From positions 1-58,961 of the forward strand of contig DASVHQ010000436.1 in the NCBI GenBank assembly GCA_036382515.1: 58,961 nucleotides of DNA, read 5' to 3'. The translations under genes and the position numbers were made by a program. The DNA comes from JADGRF01 sp036382515. GTDB taxonomy: Bacteria > Myxococcota_A > Polyangia > Polyangiales > JAFGIB01. The stretch's first letter is position 1, and every line of letters begins with the position of its first letter. Shown in pieces: positions 27,056-34,433 of the stretch. The notes below the pieces were generated by a model, which was not told where the DNA came from, ran no database searches, and saw only the letters and a program-made list of their open reading frames with translations.

Positions 27056-28528
27056 ATGATCCCCCGCGTCGAGTCGTGGCTGGCGTTGGTGTGCTGCCTG
27101 GCGGGCTGCGCCCTGTGCGGCTGCAGCCACGCAGCGAGCAGTGAGCCCAGCGTGAGCGCCGGCGGGCCGACGACCCAGGACGGCGGCCAGAGCGACGCCG
27201 CCGCGCGCCCGACAGGCCCCGTGCGCGGAGCTTCCCCCGTGTGGCCGCCCGCCGAGCTGGAGGTGGCTGTCCCGTACCGCGCGGGCGACGTGCTGGCGCT
27301 GCTGCGCATGGCGGCCAACCCTGGTCAGCTCGACCTGCAGATGAACATCGACACCACCTCGAGCATGTCGAAGGAGATCGACGCGCTGCAGAGCGAGCTG
27401 CGCGGCTCACTGGTGCCCATGCTGGCCGCGCGCGTCGACCACGCCAGCTTCGGCGTGTCGAGCTTCGAAGACTTTCCGGTGCCGCCGTTCGGCGCCGATA
27501 CCGATCATGCATTTCGACTCCTGTCACCGATCACCGACGATGTGTCAGCCGTCGAGAACGCGGTCGCCAAGCTCGACCAGCCGCTGGGCGGCGGCGGCGA
27601 CAACGACGAAGCCGGCAGCGCGGCGCTCTATCAGATCGCCACCGGCGCGGGCTACACGGCCGCAGGGACGAGCTTGATCGAGCGCTTCGCAGGACCCGCC
27701 GCGAGCGGCGGAGGAACGCTCGGCGGCGTCGGCTTCCGCGAACACTCGCTGCACGTGGTGTTGCATGCCACCGACGCGCTCGCTCACACCGCGGACGACT
27801 ACGCCGCAGGCGGCCTGCCCGACGTGCACGGCATGCCCGATGCCATCGCTGCATTGCGTGCACTGCCCGCGCAGGTGATCGCGATCATGAGCACCAGCTG
27901 CACCGACGACGCCTGTCGCCAGTCCGACCGCTACGTGCAACTGCGCACGCAACTGTCGGAGCTCGCGCTCGGCACCGGCGCAACGATGCCGCCCAGCTCC
28001 GGGCAATGCCCCACCGGCATCGGGGGTGCCAGCCTGCCGACCTACCAGAACACCTGCCCACTGGTCTTCGACGTGAAGAGCAACGGTGAGGGTCTGGCCG
28101 GTACCGTCATCGATTCCGTCATCGGGCTGATCGATGGCCTGCGCTTCTCAGAGGTGCACGCCGAGGTCAGCGCCGACCCGCTCGGCTTCGTGCAGGACAT
28201 CGAAGCCCAGCAAGTACCGCAGGCCAAAGGCGCCGAAGCGCCGCGCGTCGAGGACCGGTTGCCCGCGCGCAAACCGGATGGCCGACCCGACACCTTCGTC
28301 GACGTGCGCCAGAGCAGCCAACTCGGCTTTGCCGTGAGGCTGCGCAACGACCGCCTCGCCCCGAGCGATCTGCCCCAGCGCTTCCGCGTGATGCTGCGCA
28401 TCGTGGGCGACGGCGTGGTGCTCCAAGAGCGCACCCTGCGGATCGTAGTTCCCGCGCGAAACAGCGACGGGGACGGCGGGCTTGCGCCAGACGCCGCGGC
28501 TGTGCCGGCAGACGACGCTGGCCGTTGA
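27056..28528 (+). CDS. VWA-like exported lipoprotein
   Basis: The 490-residue protein has a lipoprotein signal (LALVCCLAGCALCGCS). A disordered Ser/Pro/Gly linker follows. From about residue 95 there is a von Willebrand A / integrin-beta-like domain beginning LDLQMNIDTTSSMSKEID, where D-x-T-S-S is a variant of the D-x-S-x-S metal site. Later segments (VHVVLHATDALAH-type, AQVIAIMSTSC) fit the remaining strands of that fold, and a beta-rich C-terminal domain follows. It may bind surface ligands through a metal ion. It is divergent from the FHA gene. Confidence 0.75.
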   Translation: MIPRVESWLALVCCLAGCALCGCSHAASSEPSVSAGGPTTQDGGQSDAAARPTGPVRGASPVWPPAELEVAVPYRAGDVLALLRMAANPGQLDLQMNIDTTSSMSKEIDALQSELRGSLVPMLAARVDHASFGVSSFEDFPVPPFGADTDHAFRLLSPITDDVSAVENAVAKLDQPLGGGGDNDEAGSAALYQIATGAGYTAAGTSLIERFAGPAASGGGTLGGVGFREHSLHVVLHATDALAHTADDYAAGGLPDVHGMPDAIAALRALPAQVIAIMSTSCTDDACRQSDRYVQLRTQLSELALGTGATMPPSSGQCPTGIGGASLPTYQNTCPLVFDVKSNGEGLAGTVIDSVIGLIDGLRFSEVHAEVSADPLGFVQDIEAQQVPQAKGAEAPRVEDRLPARKPDGRPDTFVDVRQSSQLGFAVRLRNDRLAPSDLPQRFRVMLRIVGDGVVLQERTLRIVVPARNSDGDGGLAPDAAAVPADDAGR

Positions 28529-28561
28529 TGCCCACAGGGTGACGTGCTAGACGCCAGCCCG

Positions 28562-29449
28562 ATGAGCACCCTCGGCATAATTGGCGGCAGCGGCCTGTAC
28601 GATCTCGCAGGGCTGACCGATGTGGCAGAGGTCCGCGTGGCAACGCCGTTCGGCGAGCCGTCGGACGCCTTGGTGCGTGGGCGACTCGGCAACACGACGT
28701 TGCTGTTTCTGCCGCGCCACGGCCGTGGCCACCGCATCGCACCGCACCGCATCAACTACCGCGCCAACATCTTCGCGCTGAAGATGCTGGGCGTCGAACA
28801 GATCGTGAGCGTGTCCGCCGTGGGCTCGCTCAAGGAAGACATCCATCCGGGCGACATGGTGCTCGTCGATCAGTTCATCGATCGCACGCGTGACCGCGCC
28901 AGCACCTTCTTCGACGAGCACGGCGTCGTCGCCCACGTCGGCTTCGGTGATCCCACCGACGACGCGCTGCGCGCCGCGCTGCACGAGGCCGCCAAGCAAA
29001 CCGGCGCGCGCGTGCACGTCGGCGGCACCTACGTGTGCATGGAAGGTCCGCAGTTCTCGACGCGCGCCGAATCGCAGATGTATCGCGGCTGGGGCGCCTC
29101 GGTGATCGGCATGACCAACCTGCCGGAAGCCAAGCTCGCGCGCGAAGCCGAGCTGCCCTACGCGAGCCTCTCGATGGCCACCGACTACGACTGCTGGCAC
29201 CAGAGCGAAGAGGCCGTCACGGTCGAGGCCGTGATCGCGGTGATGACCAAGAACGTCAACACCGCGCGCGAGATCATCCGCCACGTCGCCGCACGCCTGC
29301 CGGACCCAAGCAAGAGCCCGGCAGCGAGCGCGCTCAAAGACGCGATCATGACGGCGCCCGCCCACATCACGAAGCACGCGCGCCAAGAGCTCGCGCCGCT
29401 GATCGCCAAGTACCTGCCACCGGAGTCCTCCGCATGCGTCCTACTCTGA
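28562..29449 (+). CDS. mtnP: S-methyl-5'-thioadenosine phosphorylase
   Basis: The 295-residue protein (ATG 28562) shows the motifs of MTA phosphorylase: LGIIGGSGLYDL, PHRINYRANIFALK, EGPQFSTRAESQMY and MATDYDCWH. It cleaves methylthioadenosine with phosphate to adenine and 5-methylthioribose-1-phosphate in methionine salvage. Length and motif order are normal for the family. The 3' end overlaps the next gene by 16 bp, so the PfkB-type kinase is probably co-expressed. Confidence 0.93.
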   Translation: MSTLGIIGGSGLYDLAGLTDVAEVRVATPFGEPSDALVRGRLGNTTLLFLPRHGRGHRIAPHRINYRANIFALKMLGVEQIVSVSAVGSLKEDIHPGDMVLVDQFIDRTRDRASTFFDEHGVVAHVGFGDPTDDALRAALHEAAKQTGARVHVGGTYVCMEGPQFSTRAESQMYRGWGASVIGMTNLPEAKLAREAELPYASLSMATDYDCWHQSEEAVTVEAVIAVMTKNVNTAREIIRHVAARLPDPSKSPAASALKDAIMTAPAHITKHARQELAPLIAKYLPPESSACVLL

Positions 29450-30336
29450 TCGTCGGTTCCATCGCGTTCGACACCTTGCACATCGGTGGCCAGAGCCACC
29501 CCAAGGTGCTCGGCGGCTCGGCCACCTACGCGGCCCTCGCAGCCGCGCACTTCGGACCCGTGCAACTGGTCGGCGTGGTCGGCCGTGACTTCCCCGACAC
29601 CGCCGTGCGCATGCTGCGCGAGCGCGGCGTCGATCTGGCCGGCCTCGAAGTCGCCGACGGTGAAACCTTCCACTGGGAGGGCCGCTACAGCGACGACCTC
29701 TGCGCGCGAGAGACCGTGCGCACCGACCTCAACGTCTTCGCCGATTTCCGTCCGAAGATCCCCGGCTCGTTCCGCGACACGCCGTTCGTGATGCTCGGCA
29801 ACATCGATCCCACGCTGCAGCTCGAGGTCCTCGAGCAGATCGAGCGCCCGCGCTTCGTGCTCGCCGACACCATGAACCTGTGGATCGACATCAAGCAGGC
29901 GGCACTCACCGAGCTCGTGCGTCGCGTCGACCTGCTCGTGTTGAACGACGAGGAAGCCCGCCAGTTGTCGGGGGCCAAGAATCTGGTCGCGGCCGCTCGC
30001 AGCCTGCTCGCGCTCGGCCCCAAGACGGTGATCATCAAGAAGGGCGAACACGGCGCGCTGCTCTTCCAAGGCGACGACGTCTTCAGCGTGCCCGCGCTGC
30101 CGCTCAGCGGCGTGGCCGATCCGACCGGAGCCGGGGACACCTTCGCAGGCGCGCTGATCGGCTACCTGGCCCGCAGCAACGACCTGTCGGGCCCCAGCTT
30201 GCGCAAGGCAGTCGTGTACGGCTCCGTCCTGGCCTCGTTCTGCGTCGAGGGCATCAGCACCGAGCGCTTGAGCACGGCCACCCCGGCCGAGGTCAACGCG
30301 CGCTTCGAGCGCTTCCGCCAGCTCACCGCGTTCTGA
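29434..30336 (+). CDS. PfkB-family carbohydrate/nucleoside kinase
   Basis: The ATG at 29434 overlaps mtnP by 16 bp. The 300-residue protein has the PfkB fold: LGGSATYAALAAAHFG (substrate side) and the ATP-site signature DPTGAGDTFAGALIGYL near residue 230. PfkB enzymes phosphorylate sugars or nucleosides. Coupling to mtnP hints at a nucleoside or ribose-type substrate, but nothing in the sequence fixes it. The gene is followed by a short gap and a convergent small gene. Confidence 0.88.
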   Translation: MRPTLIVGSIAFDTLHIGGQSHPKVLGGSATYAALAAAHFGPVQLVGVVGRDFPDTAVRMLRERGVDLAGLEVADGETFHWEGRYSDDLCARETVRTDLNVFADFRPKIPGSFRDTPFVMLGNIDPTLQLEVLEQIERPRFVLADTMNLWIDIKQAALTELVRRVDLLVLNDEEARQLSGAKNLVAAARSLLALGPKTVIIKKGEHGALLFQGDDVFSVPALPLSGVADPTGAGDTFAGALIGYLARSNDLSGPSLRKAVVYGSVLASFCVEGISTERLSTATPAEVNARFERFRQLTAF

Positions 30337-30415
30337 GCCTGCAGCTCATGGCGGCGGCACGCGCACAGCCGCGCGACCTCGCGATCGCGCGGCGTCTGCG
30401 TCGCGGCCGCGTGGG

Positions 30416-30640
30416 CTACGCGTGCTTGGGGCTCTCGGCCAGGAACTTCGCACGCTCCTCGCCAATAACCTGCAGAAGCTCGTCGCGGTCCAGCTGTCGC
30501 GCATCGCTCAGCGCACGCATGTAGCCGTCGGCGTAGGCTTGGGCCTGCACCTTCTTCGCGTGGAGCCCGCCCTGGTAGCGCATCTCGATCGCCTCGCGCA
30601 GCAAGCCACGCACCCGCGTCATCAGCTCGTCGTGTCCCAT
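30416..30640 (-). CDS. Small helical protein, unknown function
   Basis: The 74-residue protein starts at ATG 30640, which has GCGAGGAG upstream. The frame stays open to 30721, but the ribosome site favours the shorter form. The product is charged and fully helical (LMTRVRGLLREAIEMRYQGG, then ELLQVIGEERAKFLAE). I do not recognise it. It lies between the PfkB gene and the terminator that bounds the island. Confidence 0.6.
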   Translation of the reverse strand: MGHDELMTRVRGLLREAIEMRYQGGLHAKKVQAQAYADGYMRALSDARQLDRDELLQVIGEERAKFLAESPKHA

Positions 30641-30719
30641 CGACTGTCTCCTCGCTTGCGACCGCGCAACCGCGCAACCGCGCACGACATGAGCCATGCC
30701 TTGTTCACGATCCCGCGTC

Positions 30720-30758
30720 AAAAAAACGACTCGTGACGCACGCTGCGTTCACGAGTCG
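30720..30758 (-). terminator. Intrinsic terminator, probably the original tRNA-Leu terminator
   Basis: The minus strand forms a stem of 14 bp with one bulged base (CGACTCGTGA arms, 30727-30758) followed by seven T (30720-30726). It lies five bases beyond the 22-bp copy of the tRNA-Leu 3' end. If the island is removed, this terminator would stand directly after tRNA-Leu in the same orientation, so it was probably separated from its gene by the integration. Confidence 0.75.
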
Positions 30759-30763
30759 CTATC

Positions 30764-30785
30764 GGTACCGAGGGCGGGATTCGAA
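30764..30785. other. Attachment-site copy at the left island end
   Basis: This 22-bp sequence (starting GGTACCGAGGGCGGG) is identical to 38707-38728, the 3' part of tRNA-Leu. The match stops on both sides. It marks the far end of the element that integrated into the tRNA gene. Confidence 0.85.
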
Positions 30786-30889
30786 GCCCCAAGTCCGACG
30801 GTAGTGGGGGTCCACCTGACGACATTCCTGCGGACAAAGCGGACGGCGCGCCGCCGTTAGCAGCACTCGGAAGCACGCCTGCGGGGCAA

Positions 30890-31051
30890 GTGGTGACACC
30901 GAGTGTCACCGGGTCGACGCCCGCGGAGCGGCTGCGGTGCATCGCGGGCTTGCTGCGCCGCGGTGTGCCGCTGACAGCAGACCTGCGCAGCGAGATGGCC
31001 GTAGCGATCGAAGCGGCCGCAGACGGGCTCACACAGCCCCCGGCGCCATAA
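30890..31051 (+). CDS. Doubtful short open frame at the island's left end
   Basis: A frame open from 30737 runs through the attachment site to a TAA at 31049-31051. It has no ATG; GTG 30890 would give 53 residues (with TPAERLRCIAGLLRRGVPLT), which read like a short helical protein. Codon positions look coding-like, but there is no clear ribosome site. It could be the 3' remnant of a longer gene cut by integration, or noncoding. Confidence 0.3.
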   Translation: MVTPSVTGSTPAERLRCIAGLLRRGVPLTADLRSEMAVAIEAAADGLTQPPAP

Positions 31052-31071
31052 TTTGGGTAGTGGAGGCAAAG

Positions 31072-31416
31072 ATGAGAATCCCTGGACCGCTACCCGCGCC
31101 CGTTGCGCGCGATACCGTCGTCGCACCTACCCCGTCTGCTTCAAACGCATTGGGACCGACGCTCGCCGCTGCAGGTGCGTTCGACGCGCTCGCACTGATC
31201 GGTGACCCGACCGACGCGCTCGCGCTGGGCCGTCTGCCAGAAGACGTCGACACGCCTTGGTTGCCCGAGCTACCCGACGTGTTCGACACGCCTTGGTTGC
31301 CCGAGCTACCCGACGTGTTCGACACTCCTTGGTTGCCCGAGCTACCCGACGTGTTCGACACACCCTCGCCGCTCGACGTGTTCGACACACCCGATTGGCC
31401 GTGGGGGACGCCATGA
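31072..31416 (+). CDS. Small protein with tandem 12-residue repeats
   Basis: ATG 31072 follows TGGAGG at 31061. The 114-residue acidic, Pro-rich protein contains three copies of DTPWLPELPDVF (residues about 60-95) and then two shorter variants ending DTPDWPWGTP. There is no signal peptide or membrane helix. The stop overlaps the next ATG (ATGA). The repeats could be linear binding motifs presented to a partner protein. The family is unknown and the repeat count probably varies between relatives. Confidence 0.65.
   Translation: MRIPGPLPAPVARDTVVAPTPSASNALGPTLAAAGAFDALALIGDPTDALALGRLPEDVDTPWLPELPDVFDTPWLPELPDVFDTPWLPELPDVFDTPSPLDVFDTPDWPWGTP
31249..31383 (+). repeat. 36-bp tandem repeat within a small ORF
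   Basis: Units at 31249-31284 and 31285-31320 are identical; 31321-31356 differs by one base (gacactcc for gacacgcc). A 27-bp degenerate unit follows at 31357-31383. The near identity suggests recent slippage or recombination. Confidence 0.9.
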
Positions 31417-31835
31417 CCCGGCGCGCGATTGCTCCGCACCGGGAGGTGACAGCTGCACTCAGCGCGCCGCTGTCACTCGCCCGCGTAAAGTACCTGCGGC
31501 GAGTGCTGACGCCGATCACCAGCGAGCTGATCATCGGCACGAGCACCGTGCGGGCGTCCTGCGCCTCTGTACGGGCCGCCAGCGTCGCGGAGATCCTCGG
31601 GTGCGTCTGCAGCGCGCCACGCCCCTGTGAGCCCGTCAGGGCTGTGCTCAGACCACGGTCGCAGCCGGCGTTCGTCGACTACGTCGAGCGCGCGTGGATG
31701 ACGCTGCGCCGAGAGCCGTACCTCTCGGACGCGGAGCTGGCGCGTTCGTTGGCCGTCAGCACAGCCAGCGCCACGCGCATCGTCGAACACTTGGTGGCCC
31801 AGGGGCGAGTCGTGCGTGACGAGGTGTGCGCGTGA
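31413..31835 (+). CDS. Probable winged-helix DNA-binding protein
   Basis: The 140-residue protein is translationally coupled to both neighbours (ATGA at 31413, GTGA at 31832). The N-terminal half is Ser/Val/Arg-rich without recognised motif. The C-terminal 50 residues (LSDAELARSLAVSTASATRIVEHLVAQGRVVRD) read as a winged-helix domain: a helix-turn-helix followed by a short beta wing. It probably acts with the downstream ATPase, for example as an origin or operator binding protein; this is inference from coupling. Confidence 0.6.
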   Translation: MTRRAIAPHREVTAALSAPLSLARVKYLRRVLTPITSELIIGTSTVRASCASVRAASVAEILGCVCSAPRPCEPVRAVLRPRSQPAFVDYVERAWMTLRREPYLSDAELARSLAVSTASATRIVEHLVAQGRVVRDEVCA

Positions 31836-32863
31836 CGCCCTCCAGTCTGCGCGCCAAGTCTCGGCCGACACGCATCACGGTGACGGACTTCGGCGATGTG
31901 ATCGCCGAAATGGAGGCCGACTTGCCCACCACCAATCCGGCGTACACCACGGGAGTCGACGCACTCGACGCGCGGATCGCGAATTACGTGGGCCCCGGTA
32001 GCGTGCTCGTGATCGTGGGAGCACCCGACACATGCAAGACGGCGATCGCAGTGTGTGCGGTGCGGGCGTGCTCCCTGGCTGGCTTGCGCATCGCAATCGC
32101 AGCACATGATCATAATCCGCGTGCGTGGCCGCGTAGGCTGGCGACGCTAGACCGTGTGATCTCGCCGCACGAGCACAACTGCGATCGCGACGTCGCGGCA
32201 CACATGCGCAAGACGTACCCTGGCGTGATCATCGGGTCGGCCACAGTCGAAACAATCGCCGCACAGCTTCCGACATCCGGCGGCGTGTTGGTCGTGGATT
32301 CGGTCCAGTCAGCACGTGTCGATGAGCGGCCCCGTGAGGATGACCAGGTCGTTCACCTCGAAGCGACGATGCGCGTCCTGACGCGTGAGGCACACATGCG
32401 GAATCGATGGGTGATCGTGCTGAGTGAGGCTCCGATCACCCGCCAGAGTGGCCCGTACGCTCCTCGCGGCAGTGCCGCCATCGCGCACGCGGCAGACGTG
32501 ATGATCACGTTATCGGCGACGGGGCGCGCAACCGACCGACGTGTAACCGCGCGAGTGGAGCGTCCCAGCCTGGGCAGCGTGGCGCTGCGGATCACCGCGC
32601 TTGGCGCCATGCTCGCAGCGATCGAAAACCCGGCGGCCGACCTGGCCGGAATCGTGGTCTCCCCGCAGCGTGCGACGGCCAAGCCGCGAGGCCGCGCGCG
32701 GAAGTCCAACGCCGGCCCGAAGGTGCCAGATGACATCGCCGAGCGACGTGTACGCGACTTGCTCGGCGAGGAACCTGACATCGCACAGCGCAACATCGGC
32801 ATGCGCTGCCACATCGGACGCGAGCGCGCGATGACGATCGCCGAGCGCATCCGTGCAGAGTGA
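31832..32863 (+). CDS. RecA-fold ATPase, DnaB/RadA-like, replication-type
   Basis: The GTG at 31832 overlaps the upstream stop; the product is about 343 residues. A P-loop-like motif GAPDTCKTA at about residues 66-74 takes the place of the usual G-x-x-x-x-G-K-T: the Gly before Lys is Cys. A Walker-B-like LVVDS lies near residue 155, and the helicase-like segment RGSAAIAHAADVMITL near 215. The C-terminus (about 290-343) looks like a winged helix (DIAQRNIGMRCHIGRERA). The fold suits a helicase loader or SF4-type helicase of a mobile replicon. The atypical P-loop leaves ATPase activity uncertain. Confidence 0.65.
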   Translation: MTPSSLRAKSRPTRITVTDFGDVIAEMEADLPTTNPAYTTGVDALDARIANYVGPGSVLVIVGAPDTCKTAIAVCAVRACSLAGLRIAIAAHDHNPRAWPRRLATLDRVISPHEHNCDRDVAAHMRKTYPGVIIGSATVETIAAQLPTSGGVLVVDSVQSARVDERPREDDQVVHLEATMRVLTREAHMRNRWVIVLSEAPITRQSGPYAPRGSAAIAHAADVMITLSATGRATDRRVTARVERPSLGSVALRITALGAMLAAIENPAADLAGIVVSPQRATAKPRGRARKSNAGPKVPDDIAERRVRDLLGEEPDIAQRNIGMRCHIGRERAMTIAERIRAE

Positions 32864-33129
32864 TGACACCCCGTCCTGATGCCCGTCCCGATGCCCGTCC
32901 CGGGACGCTCTCTCGGTCGCCCGGGACAGCAATGATTTCGCGGGGCTGCCCCCCCGTCCTCGCGCGCGCGCATACAGAGACAGTGAGCAGATCCATGCCA
33001 GCGACCATGCACGCTCAGGGACCAGGTGCTTCGCGTCGTGGGCTGCGCAAAGCCTCCGCCCACCGCGAAGCACGAGTGCGCTCCGGCGCCAAGCCGCCTC
33101 CGCGCACCGTCCGTTTCGCCGAATCGTAA
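32863..33129 (+). CDS. Doubtful small basic ORF coupled to the ATPase gene
   Basis: ATG 32863 overlaps the ATPase stop in a TGATG junction, and the frame gives 88 residues rich in Arg/Ala/Pro (PDARPDARPG from the direct repeat, later RRGLRKASAHREARVRSG). The coupling is the only support. It may be a small DNA-binding protein or a chance frame over an origin-like repeat. Confidence 0.3.
   Translation: MTPRPDARPDARPGTLSRSPGTAMISRGCPPVLARAHTETVSRSMPATMHAQGPGASRRGLRKASAHREARVRSGAKPPPRTVRFAES
32871..32906 (+). repeat. Three 12-bp direct repeats after the ATPase gene
   Basis: The units CCGTCCTGATGC, CCGTCCCGATGC and CCGTCCCGGGAC stand in direct tandem eight bases after the ATPase stop. They could be iteron-like binding sites of a replication origin, or just low-complexity coding sequence. 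Confidence 0.4.
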
Positions 33130-33395
33130 AGACCAAGACAGTGGGGAGGGCGAAGCCCGACCCCGCGCACGCGCCGCAGTCGCGGCACGTGCCAGAGAGT
33201 GCATCGAGCCGGCACGGCTACCGCCCGACAAGCTGGGCATTCGCTGTCGGCCACCACCGGCGCCGTCCAAAGCGCTGGCGACTGACGAACGCGGCTGCGA
33301 TCCGGGTACCCGTCCGCAACACACAAAATGATCGCCCGGTGCACGCCGGAACCACGCGCAGCAAATTCGGGGGGCACCTACGAGGTGGTGCAAGC

Positions 33396-33968
33396 ATGCC
33401 CTATGCGCCGGAGATAGACTTATTTCCCCGACAACTCACTGAAGCGACCGGAAGCAGCCTCCAGGCCGTCGATCCGGGGCACCGGGCCCGCGTCGTGCGC
33501 CGTGGTCGCATGAGACTCGATGCGCTGGCGGCCATCGACAACCCGCTCCGAGGTGTAAACCGGGTTTACACGCGCGAGGCGCCAGTGGGTCGCCCGCACC
33601 GCATCGGTCCCGCACATGCGCATGGGTTGCAACCCACAACCCACCACGGGGCGCACAGCGCACGCACGAGGCACGCACAGCGCACGCCGCGAAGGGTTGG
33701 CAAGGCACAGGGGATTCAGGTCACCCCCACGGCGCAGAGCGCCAGCCCGCGCGCCCACCCCACGCCAGGCGGCGCGCTCGGTCGGCCACCGCCGACACCG
33801 CCGTCACTCCGCGGAGTGCACGCGCGCTCCACACGCGACGCCATCCCGCACGCGCACGCGTTGGCCGCACCGCCGTGCCGCACGCGTACGCCGTTCGGCA
33901 CCCAAGCCCGCACTGGCTTGCACGCGTACGCGATGTGCTCGATCCCGACGGCCACGCCACCGCGCTAG
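33396..33968 (+). CDS. Doubtful ORF in a low-complexity segment
   Basis: ATG 33396 has GAGGTGG about seven bases upstream. The first 55 residues (MPYAPEIDLFPRQLTEATGS and following) look like a normal protein, but from about residue 65 the frame becomes His/Arg/Pro/Ala repetitive and reads through a 19-bp palindrome. The opposite strand is also open. The stretch 32864-34075 holds no gene I can support firmly; it contains direct repeats, two palindromes and GC-rich CAC/GCG runs. Confidence 0.25.
   Translation: MPYAPEIDLFPRQLTEATGSSLQAVDPGHRARVVRRGRMRLDALAAIDNPLRGVNRVYTREAPVGRPHRIGPAHAHGLQPTTHHGAHSARTRHAQRTPRRVGKAQGIQVTPTAQSASPRAHPTPGGALGRPPPTPPSLRGVHARSTRDAIPHAHALAAPPCRTRTPFGTQARTGLHAYAMCSIPTATPPR
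33553..33571. promoter_or_regulatory. 19-bp palindrome, copy 1
   Basis: GTGTAAACC, a central G, then GGTTTACAC: exact 9-bp arms. Identical to copies at 33978 and (inverted) 35920. Probably a binding site for an island-encoded regulator. Confidence 0.6.
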
Positions 33969-33977
33969 CACGTCGCG

Positions 33978-33996
33978 GTGTAAACCGGGTTTACAC
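33978..33996. promoter_or_regulatory. 19-bp palindrome, copy 2
   Basis: Exact copy of the 33553 palindrome, in the region downstream of the Xre regulator gene, which ends at 34076 on the minus strand. Confidence 0.6.
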
Positions 33997-34075
33997 GCGA
34001 AGGGTTATTTCTACGGCGCTCGCACGCGCTGCGTTGGCTCGGTCGCACACCGCCGCCAGCCGCATCGCGGCGGAG

Positions 34076-34387
34076 TCAGAACAAGTCCCGCAGCTCAACT
34101 CCGTACGCATGGGCGAGCGCGGTGACGCTGGCGAGCGTGGGATTTGCCTTGCCGGCCTCGATGCGCTGAACGTACTTGGGGTGGAGCCCGCACAGCTCTG
34201 CCGCCTGCTCTTGGCTCAAGCGAAGCTCTTTGCGCACCGCCCGAAGCCGTGCGCCAAGCGCCGTGATCCGGCGCTCGATGGCCTTCTTGAGCGGCTTGCG
34301 CGCCCAGATCTCCGAGCGGCCGTGCGCGTGCGGTGACTTGGCGGCGGCCACGCACGCTCGGTAGCGGCGGCAAGCCAAGGCGACCAC
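34076..34387 (-). CDS. Xre-family regulator
   Basis: The 103-residue protein has a basic N-terminal part and a standard Cro/CI-type helix-turn-helix at about residues 45-100 (LRAVRKELRLSQEQAAELCG, then YVQRIEAGKANPTLASVTAL). It is divergent from the zinc-ribbon membrane protein gene. Such proteins usually control maintenance and excision genes of mobile elements. The three 19-bp palindromes in the island are candidate operators; this link is inferred. The true start may be an internal codon, since the first 40 residues are not typical. Confidence 0.8.
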   Translation of the reverse strand: MVALACRRYRACVAAAKSPHAHGRSEIWARKPLKKAIERRITALGARLRAVRKELRLSQEQAAELCGLHPKYVQRIEAGKANPTLASVTALAHAYGVELRDLF

Positions 34388-34433
34388 AACTCATAAGTTG
34401 CATGGTACGATGGCGCCGCCAGAGGGAGGTTCT

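Noticed and set aside
32353..33393. 346-residue minus-strand frame in the island
   Set aside because: It runs antisense through the ATPase gene and into the repeat region with Arg/Cys/Ser-rich shadow composition.
33420..33758. Minus-strand 112-residue frame across the first 19-bp palindrome
   Set aside because: It has no ribosome site and low-complexity composition, and the palindrome makes both strands read alike.
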